A DNA stretch of 64,000 bases from Aequorivita sp. CIP111184 (GTDB lineage: Bacteria > Bacteroidota > Bacteroidia > Flavobacteriales > Flavobacteriaceae), in contig NZ_UEFQ01000016.1 in the NCBI RefSeq assembly GCF_900489465.1, forward strand, positions 186,001 through 250,000, read 5' to 3'. A program made the translations under genes and the position numbers. Positions 58,849 through 64,000 of this stretch are shown piece after piece. The notes beneath the pieces were generated by a model. It saw only the letters and a program-made list of their open reading frames with translations, was not told the DNA's origin and did not search any database. How positions within the stretch are numbered: the first letter of the stretch is position 1; each line of letters opens with the position of its first letter.

Positions 58849-60642
58849 ATGACATTTCAACAGATACTGGAAACCCAAATTAAAAATGCAGTCGAAAATC
58901 TGTACGGCGCAAAACTTGAATCAGTAGAATTACAGCCTACCCGCAAAGATTTTGAGGGTGATATTACTGCCGTTGTTTTTCCGATGCTCCGCGTTGTTAA
59001 AGGAAATCCGGTACAGATTGGTGAGGCCATTGGTAATTATTTGGTTGAAAATGTTTCAGAAATTGAAAAATTCAACGTAGTTCAAGGGTTTTTGAATATT
59101 GTTTTGAGTGATTCCTATTATTTGAATTTCTTTAATTCAGTAACCGATTTTTCTTCCTTCGGAAAAGGGGATCAAAACGGAAAAGCTGTGATGGTAGAAT
59201 ACTCTTCTCCTAACACAAACAAACCTCTGCATTTGGGTCACGTTCGAAATGTTTTGCTCGGATATTCCGTTGCGGAAATCGAAAAAGCCGCTGGGAAAAA
59301 AGTCTATAAAACACAAATCATCAACGACCGTGGAATTCATATTTGTAAAAGTATGCTAGCCTGGGAAAAGTTCGGAAATGGCGAAACACCAGATTCAACT
59401 GATTTAAAAGGCGATAAACTCGTTGGGAATTATTATGTAAAATTTGACAAAGAATATAAGAAGCAAATAGAAGCGCTAAAAGCGGAAGGAAAAACAGAAG
59501 AAGAAGCTAAGGCACAAGCCCCGCTTTTAAAGGAAGCACAGCAAATGCTTCTTAAATGGGAGGCTGGCGATGAAGAAACTGTTGCGCTTTGGAACAAAAT
59601 GAACGGCTGGGTTTATAAAGGTTTTGAGGAAACTTATAAGTCTATCGGCGTAGATTTTGACTTTTATTATTATGAAAGTGATACCTATCTTTTAGGAAAG
59701 GATATTATTGAAGAAGGCATCAAAAAAGATGTTTTCTTTATGAAAGACGACGGTTCCGTATGGTGCGATTTAACCGAGGACGGTCTTGACGAAAAACTGG
59801 TTTTACGTAGTGATGGCACCGCGGTTTATATGACGCAGGATATTGGCACTGCCGTACAACGAGTGAAAGACCATCCAGATGTTGGCGGAATGATTTATAC
59901 CGTGGGTAATGAGCAGGATTACCATTTTAAAGTGTTGTTTTTAATTCTGAAGAAACTGGGCTACAATTGGGCTGAAAACTTATATCATTTAAGTTATGGA
60001 ATGGTAGATTTACCTTCCGGAAAAATGAAAAGTCGTGAGGGCACTGTGGTTGATGCAGATGATTTGATTGCGCAAATGACAGATACCGCTCGATCTATTT
60101 CTGAGGAGCTTGGAAAGATTGATAATTTTTCAAAAGAAGAAAAAGAAGTGCTTTACAGAATGATCGGTTTGGGCGCTTTGAAATATTATATTTTAAAAGT
60201 AGATCCTAAAAAACGAATTCTTTTCAATCCTGAAGAGAGTGTCGATTTTCAAGGAAATACGGGGCCGTTCATTCAATATACCTATGCGCGGATACAATCT
60301 ATTCTTCGAAAAGCTAATGAAAATGAAAATGTCATGCTGAGCCTGTCGAAGCAGATTACTTCTGATATTATCTTACAGCCTAAAGAAAAAGAACTTATTA
60401 AAATAATCCAACAATTCCCCGAAACCATTCAATTGGCTGCAGAAAATTATAGCCCGGCTTTAATTGCTAACTATACTTATGATTTGGTGAAAGAATTTAA
60501 TAGCTTCTATCAAAACGTGCCAATCTTAGCAACGGATAACGAAGCTGAAAAAATATTTCGTGTAAAAATTTCAAGAGCTGTTGGCGAAGTTATCAAAAGT
60601 GCTTTTGCGCTTTTGGGAATCGAAGTTCCGGAGCGTATGTAA
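58849..60642 (+). CDS. argS: Arginine--tRNA ligase (with repeat-derived insertion)
   Basis: 597 residues from ATG 58849, where the usual N-terminus begins ('M-T-F-Q-Q-I-L-E-T-Q-I'). Class I features are an N-terminal additional domain, the HIGH motif as 'H-L-G-H-V-R-N', 'K-M-K-S-R-E-G-T-V-V' at the KMSKS position and a C-terminal anticodon-binding DALR domain ending 'L-G-I-E-V-P-E-R-M'. Residues 495-502 (V-M-L-S-L-S-K-Q) are encoded by an in-frame copy of the palindromic repeat (60330-60353), in the loop after 'Y-A-R-I-Q-S-I-L-R-K-A' that leads into the anticodon-binding domain. As an essential gene it must tolerate the insertion. Confidence 0.96.
   Translation: MTFQQILETQIKNAVENLYGAKLESVELQPTRKDFEGDITAVVFPMLRVVKGNPVQIGEAIGNYLVENVSEIEKFNVVQGFLNIVLSDSYYLNFFNSVTDFSSFGKGDQNGKAVMVEYSSPNTNKPLHLGHVRNVLLGYSVAEIEKAAGKKVYKTQIINDRGIHICKSMLAWEKFGNGETPDSTDLKGDKLVGNYYVKFDKEYKKQIEALKAEGKTEEEAKAQAPLLKEAQQMLLKWEAGDEETVALWNKMNGWVYKGFEETYKSIGVDFDFYYYESDTYLLGKDIIEEGIKKDVFFMKDDGSVWCDLTEDGLDEKLVLRSDGTAVYMTQDIGTAVQRVKDHPDVGGMIYTVGNEQDYHFKVLFLILKKLGYNWAENLYHLSYGMVDLPSGKMKSREGTVVDADDLIAQMTDTARSISEELGKIDNFSKEEKEVLYRMIGLGALKYYILKVDPKKRILFNPEESVDFQGNTGPFIQYTYARIQSILRKANENENVMLSLSKQITSDIILQPKEKELIKIIQQFPETIQLAAENYSPALIANYTYDLVKEFNSFYQNVPILATDNEAEKIFRVKISRAVGEVIKSAFALLGIEVPERM
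60330..60353. repeat. Palindromic repeat inserted in frame in argS
   Basis: A 24-bp copy with core CTGAGCCTGTCGAAG on the plus strand. It is a multiple of three and is read as V-M-L-S-L-S-K-Q, a different frame of the same element from that used in trpF. Confidence 0.85.
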
Positions 60643-60645
60643 TTT

Positions 60646-63207
60646 TTAAAATAAAACCTGAAACGAAAAATTTGGAGTAATACCCAAAGAAACTTCCTCG
60701 ACTTGGTTTACGGTTATTTCATTGTTTTCGTCTCTTGCAACAGCATAGCGGATGTTAATCGTGTTCTCAGTATTCAAAAGGTTCAAAAGCGCAATGTTTA
60801 TTTTGGCATCAATAGAAGGGGAGAGTTTCCAAAGATATTCCGCAGAAAGATCTGCGCGAAAATAATCTGGCAATCGCCGGTTATTAGGAGTGTCAAATTG
60901 GACAGTTGCTATGCCACCTTCTGTGGTTGTTTCGAAATTTTCCAAAGGAATTGTATAGGGTTTTCCACTGTGCCAATTAAGCCCTAAAGCTATTTTTAAA
61001 GCATTCCACGAATAACTACCTGCAAGTGTCGCGGAATGCTGAATATCAAGATTGTTTGGAAACGTTGATGTTTCGAGTCTTTCAAATTCATAATCGTTTT
61101 TACTGTACATATAACTTAGCCAAGTGCTGAATGACTTTGTTTTTTTATTCACTACAAATTCAGCACCTTTTACAGTATAACTTCCAATGGCTTTAGAAAA
61201 TTGAAATTGATTTTGTAGTCCTTGATTTGCACTATTTATATCATCAACTATTTTATAAAATCCTTCCACATTTATAAAAAGTCCCTTCTTACTGTAAACA
61301 AAACCCGCAGAAGCTTGTTTACTTTTAATTATAGGTGTGTTTTCTTCGTCAGCCAAAATCCATCTTTTTTTTTCGATACCGAGAAAATCACTTTCAAAGT
61401 CAATTCTTTGGGTAGTACTTTGGCTTTTGAATTCTCCCAAAACCTCAACGGCAAAACCATTTCCAAACTTTTGATGTAAACTCAATCGCGGCTCAATCAA
61501 AATTTCTTCAAACTTCGAAAAATAATTTCCTCTCACTCCTCCAAAAATGGAGGTTTTTTGATTGGTGGACATATAATTCAATCCCGCAAAAAGCGCGTGT
61601 GTTCGCAAAACATTTTTTTCGTAATTGCGAAACCGCGGTAGATTTACATCTTGGGTGTTAGCAATGCCTACTTCAGAAAAATGATAGCCCGACTGAAATT
61701 TTAAAGTTTGCGAAAGCCTAATATTCACGTCTAGTTTAACGCCAGTTTCTAAAACCTCGTTTTTTTGTATTTGTTCTTGGGTAGTGAAAATATCTTTATT
61801 GGTAGCATCTAGCAGATAATAGGTTCCGTAAAGCAAAGCAGTAGTTTCAATATTTTCACTCCATCTGTGATTCCATGAAACGCCTCCCAACAAACTGCTT
61901 TGGTTCAGTTCACTGGTTTTGGATTGGGAATTGGTTTCCAAAGTTTCAGTAAAATCCAGTGAATTGTCAATCGTCAAAAAATTGATGCGTACTTTGTCTT
62001 TTTCTGAAATATCCCACAACAATTTGGTGCTGAAATCATAAAAGCTGAAAGTTTCATCGGTAGCGATTGAAACATTATTCTCCGTGTTTTCAATATTCGA
62101 AATTTCACTATCCTGAAAAATACGTTTAGTGTAATTTTTATAAATGGGTGATTCCCAAAGATGGTTGATTGATTTTCGTGCAGCAACTTGAATACCGAGT
62201 TTTTTTGAAATGGGAAAATCTAAAAATCCATTTCCGTTAATCAAATTGAAACCAATTCCAGCTTCGATTTCCGAGGAAATGGTATTTTTTGAATGCATAT
62301 CGATTACACCCGAAACTGCTTCGCCAAAACGGGCGTTAGTTCCGTTTTTATAGATAGTTATATTCTTGGTGATGTCTGGGTTTAGGGCCGAAATGAGCCC
62401 AAAAAAATGTCCGCTTTGATACATCTTTATATTGTCCCAAAGCAATAGGTTTTCATCGTGAGTTCCGCCACGAATGTTTATGTTTGAAATGGTTTCATCT
62501 ACACTTTCCACGCCTGGAAGAGCTTGTGCAATTTGCAGTACATCGTTTTCTACTTGTCCGGGAAGCAACCCAAAATGTTCTGTTGAAAGCAAAATGGACC
62601 CGTCCAGATTTTTATCGATTCCTTTAGTGAAAATATTTTGAATCATAACAGTTTCCAATTCAGCCACCGATGGAACTAAAAGTAGGGCAGAACATTCATT
62701 GGATAATTTGGAAGTGTTTTTTTTAATTGAAGAATAACCAACATACGAAATCGTATAGTTTATATTTTTGGTTTGCTCAGGAATATAAAAAAAACCTTCC
62801 GCATTTGAGATGGTGTTGAACGAGTTGTTTTCCGAAATAATTGTCGCACCTTCCAATGGCAGCTGCGTTTCAATATCAATAATTCGTCCACAAAGACTGC
62901 CTTTATTTTCTTTGGAAGTAATGGTAATATAGCGTTCGTTGATACGATTGTATAGCAGAGGAGTATTTTCAAGAAGATAGGAAAGAATAATTTCTATGGA
63001 TTTTTCAGTTTTTGAAAATGGCTTTAATACAATAAGTTCTACTTCTTCCTTTACGAATGAAAATCGAACATTATATTCCTTTTCCAACGATTTTAAATAG
63101 GGCAAAAGTGTAGTTTCATCAGTTTCTTGAGCAACGGATTTAGTTCCGAAAGCACAGAAAACTAATAGGAAAAAGAGTATTTTGTAGCTACTTGCTATTT
63201 TTGGCAT
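60646..63207 (-). CDS. TonB-dependent receptor with STN domain (FecA-like)
   Basis: 853 residues. The signal peptide ends 'K-S-V-A-Q-E'. A secretin/TonB short N-terminal (STN) domain covers about 30-100 ('L-K-S-L-E-K-E-Y-N-V-R-F-S-F' to 'R-Y-I-T-I-T'), then a carboxypeptidase-regulatory-like domain ('L-C-G-R-I-I-D-I-E-T-Q-L-P-L-E-G-A'), a plug ('I-N-I-R-G-G-T-H-D-E-N-L-L-L-W-D') and a barrel ending in Phe. The STN domain marks receptors that signal through a FecR anti-sigma factor, and fecR lies immediately upstream with a 20-bp overlap. The ligand is not evident. Confidence 0.92.
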   Translation of the reverse strand: MPKIASSYKILFFLLVFCAFGTKSVAQETDETTLLPYLKSLEKEYNVRFSFVKEEVELIVLKPFSKTEKSIEIILSYLLENTPLLYNRINERYITITSKENKGSLCGRIIDIETQLPLEGATIISENNSFNTISNAEGFFYIPEQTKNINYTISYVGYSSIKKNTSKLSNECSALLLVPSVAELETVMIQNIFTKGIDKNLDGSILLSTEHFGLLPGQVENDVLQIAQALPGVESVDETISNINIRGGTHDENLLLWDNIKMYQSGHFFGLISALNPDITKNITIYKNGTNARFGEAVSGVIDMHSKNTISSEIEAGIGFNLINGNGFLDFPISKKLGIQVAARKSINHLWESPIYKNYTKRIFQDSEISNIENTENNVSIATDETFSFYDFSTKLLWDISEKDKVRINFLTIDNSLDFTETLETNSQSKTSELNQSSLLGGVSWNHRWSENIETTALLYGTYYLLDATNKDIFTTQEQIQKNEVLETGVKLDVNIRLSQTLKFQSGYHFSEVGIANTQDVNLPRFRNYEKNVLRTHALFAGLNYMSTNQKTSIFGGVRGNYFSKFEEILIEPRLSLHQKFGNGFAVEVLGEFKSQSTTQRIDFESDFLGIEKKRWILADEENTPIIKSKQASAGFVYSKKGLFINVEGFYKIVDDINSANQGLQNQFQFSKAIGSYTVKGAEFVVNKKTKSFSTWLSYMYSKNDYEFERLETSTFPNNLDIQHSATLAGSYSWNALKIALGLNWHSGKPYTIPLENFETTTEGGIATVQFDTPNNRRLPDYFRADLSAEYLWKLSPSIDAKINIALLNLLNTENTINIRYAVARDENNEITVNQVEEVSLGITPNFSFQVLF

Positions 63208-64000
63208 AAATGCTTACAACTCCGTTTTTATTTATATTATAGTTTAACTGAAGGGGCTCACAAATGGCTTTTAAGGCAAGGTCAAGATTTTCGTGGGTAA
63301 AACTCCCCGTGAATCTTTTTTCGGAATCAATATCTTCCAAAATGACTTTAATAGGATATTGTCTTTCAACTTCATTCAGCACAATTGGCAAAAGTGTGTT
63401 TTCAAAATTACTTTCGTTTGAAAGCCACACAGGCGAAGGGTTTTTGGTAGCTTCGTTAATTGCTAACTTTCCGTTTTTAATTTGTATTTTGCTTCCCGCG
63501 GGCACTTTTACAAGTGTATCATTGAAAGCTACACTAACCAAACCTTCGTAACAAGCGACCTCAAAAAATCCATCTCTCGCAAAAACATTGAACTGCGTTC
63601 CTAAAACACTTACAATACCTTCAACGGTTTTTACACTAAATTTATTTCCTTTTTTCACTTTGAAGTATGCCTCGCCATCCAAAGAGAGCGCGCGGGAATC
63701 AGACCAGTTTTTTTTGTTGTAGATGATTTTTGAACCTGCGTTTAGTACAACTTCTGAATTATCGGGCAATGAAAAAGTCTCGGTTTGCGCGATTTCAGTT
63801 TTTACCGAAGTGTCAAAAGTTGTTGTGTAATAATAGCCAGCCAGTAAAAACGCAAACACTGCAGCCACTTTCCAAACAACTGAAAATATGTTCGGCTTAT
63901 TAAGTTGGTGAACAGGTTTTAGTTGTTTTGAAATAGCTTCAAAGTTTGCTTCGCTGTTCATTTCAGGAACTTCAAAATTAGAACTGGCAGCCGCAATCTG
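63188..64000 (-). CDS. FecR-family anti-sigma regulator, 5'-truncated by window edge
   Basis: The frame is open to the right edge, so the cytoplasmic N-terminal sigma-binding part is partly outside; an internal ATG at 63961 is probably not the start. Visible parts are a single membrane segment ('V-V-W-K-V-A-A-V-F-A-F-L-L-A-G'), the FecR domain ('F-S-L-P-D-N-S-E-V-V-L-N-A-G-S', 'L-S-L-D-G-E-A-Y-F-K-V', 'V-L-G-T-Q-F-N-V-F') and the C-terminal DUF4974/STN-like region ('F-T-G-S-F-T-H-E-N-L-D-L-A-L-K-A-I'). It senses the occupied receptor encoded downstream and controls an ECF sigma factor expected further to the right. Confidence 0.9.
   Translation of the reverse strand, partial: QIAAASSNFEVPEMNSEANFEAISKQLKPVHQLNKPNIFSVVWKVAAVFAFLLAGYYYTTTFDTSVKTEIAQTETFSLPDNSEVVLNAGSKIIYNKKNWSDSRALSLDGEAYFKVKKGNKFSVKTVEGIVSVLGTQFNVFARDGFFEVACYEGLVSVAFNDTLVKVPAGSKIQIKNGKLAINEATKNPSPVWLSNESNFENTLLPIVLNEVERQYPIKVILEDIDSEKRFTGSFTHENLDLALKAICEPLQLNYNINKNGVVSIYAKNSK

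Overview
The window is chromosomal DNA from a member of the Bacteroidota, almost certainly a marine-type Flavobacteriaceae. The evidence is low-GC DNA, a SusC/SusD pair, a FecR/TonB-receptor pair, many Bacteroidota-type lipoproteins, promoter boxes of the TTTG...TAnnTTTG type, little sign of Shine-Dalgarno sequences, and the conserved order coaX / outer-membrane protein / TPR / lptC / CBS protein / PpiD. Genus cannot be fixed from the sequence alone. Most of the window is ordinary core genome.

Layout. 1-4.8 kb (+): two DUF4136 paralogues (the first cut by the window edge), a secreted TPR protein without a normal start codon, an Mpl-like Mur ligase and a membrane protein. 4.8-8.5 kb: a PaiB-like flavoprotein, DUF779 and an acetaldehyde-type dehydrogenase, with a divergent AraC-type regulator. 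8.5-13.7 kb (-): two GT2 glycosyltransferases, then a polyferredoxin membrane protein with an FAD/NAD reductase. 13.8-14.9 kb (+): a GH113-like lipoprotein. 14.9-29.4 kb (-): a hemerythrin gene, then a long one-strand array that looks like an arsenosugar-biosynthesis locus. Read in transcription order, it holds a peroxidase-like CMD protein, an overlooked 56-residue membrane protein, the radical SAM protein ArsS, a DUF2064 protein, SusC, SusD, a Na+/solute symporter, an unusual metallophosphoesterase, a rhodanese, a second DUF2064 protein, purine nucleoside phosphorylase, a sterol-desaturase-family protein, DUF547 and a GT2 glycosyltransferase. No ArsM methyltransferase is in the window.

29.5-39 kb (-): DUF481, tryptophan 2,3-dioxygenase, and the coaX-to-PpiD envelope block, which ends in a 32-bp perfect palindrome. 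39.1-39.6 kb: tRNA-Phe followed by a GIY-YIG gene, with the tRNA 3' end and its terminator repeated after the gene. This looks like a very small tRNA-targeted cassette. 39.6-41.9 kb (-): GHMP kinase and class II HMG-CoA reductase (mevalonate pathway). 41.9-48.5 kb (-): a complete trpEGDCFBA operon led by an 18-residue leader peptide with three consecutive Trp codons and a terminator/antiterminator pair. A 9 x 7-bp tandem repeat abuts trpB.

48.6-51.2 kb (+): TlpA, a redoxin, two rhodaneses and an unknown protein. 51.2-54.1 kb (-): DUF3570, DUF4266, ApbE and a thioredoxin (a likely extracytoplasmic redox or flavinylation set). 54.2-54.7 kb: a DinB gene broken by two in-frame stops. 54.9-64 kb: a CtlX-type hydrolase, an SDR-DUF2867 fusion, small membrane proteins, MarC, argS, and a TonB receptor with its FecR regulator (cut by the right edge).

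The most unusual structure not explained by genes is a short palindromic repeat family (core like CTGAGCnnGTCGAAG). It occurs between genes and also in frame inside trpF and argS, where it adds eight residues in two different reading frames.
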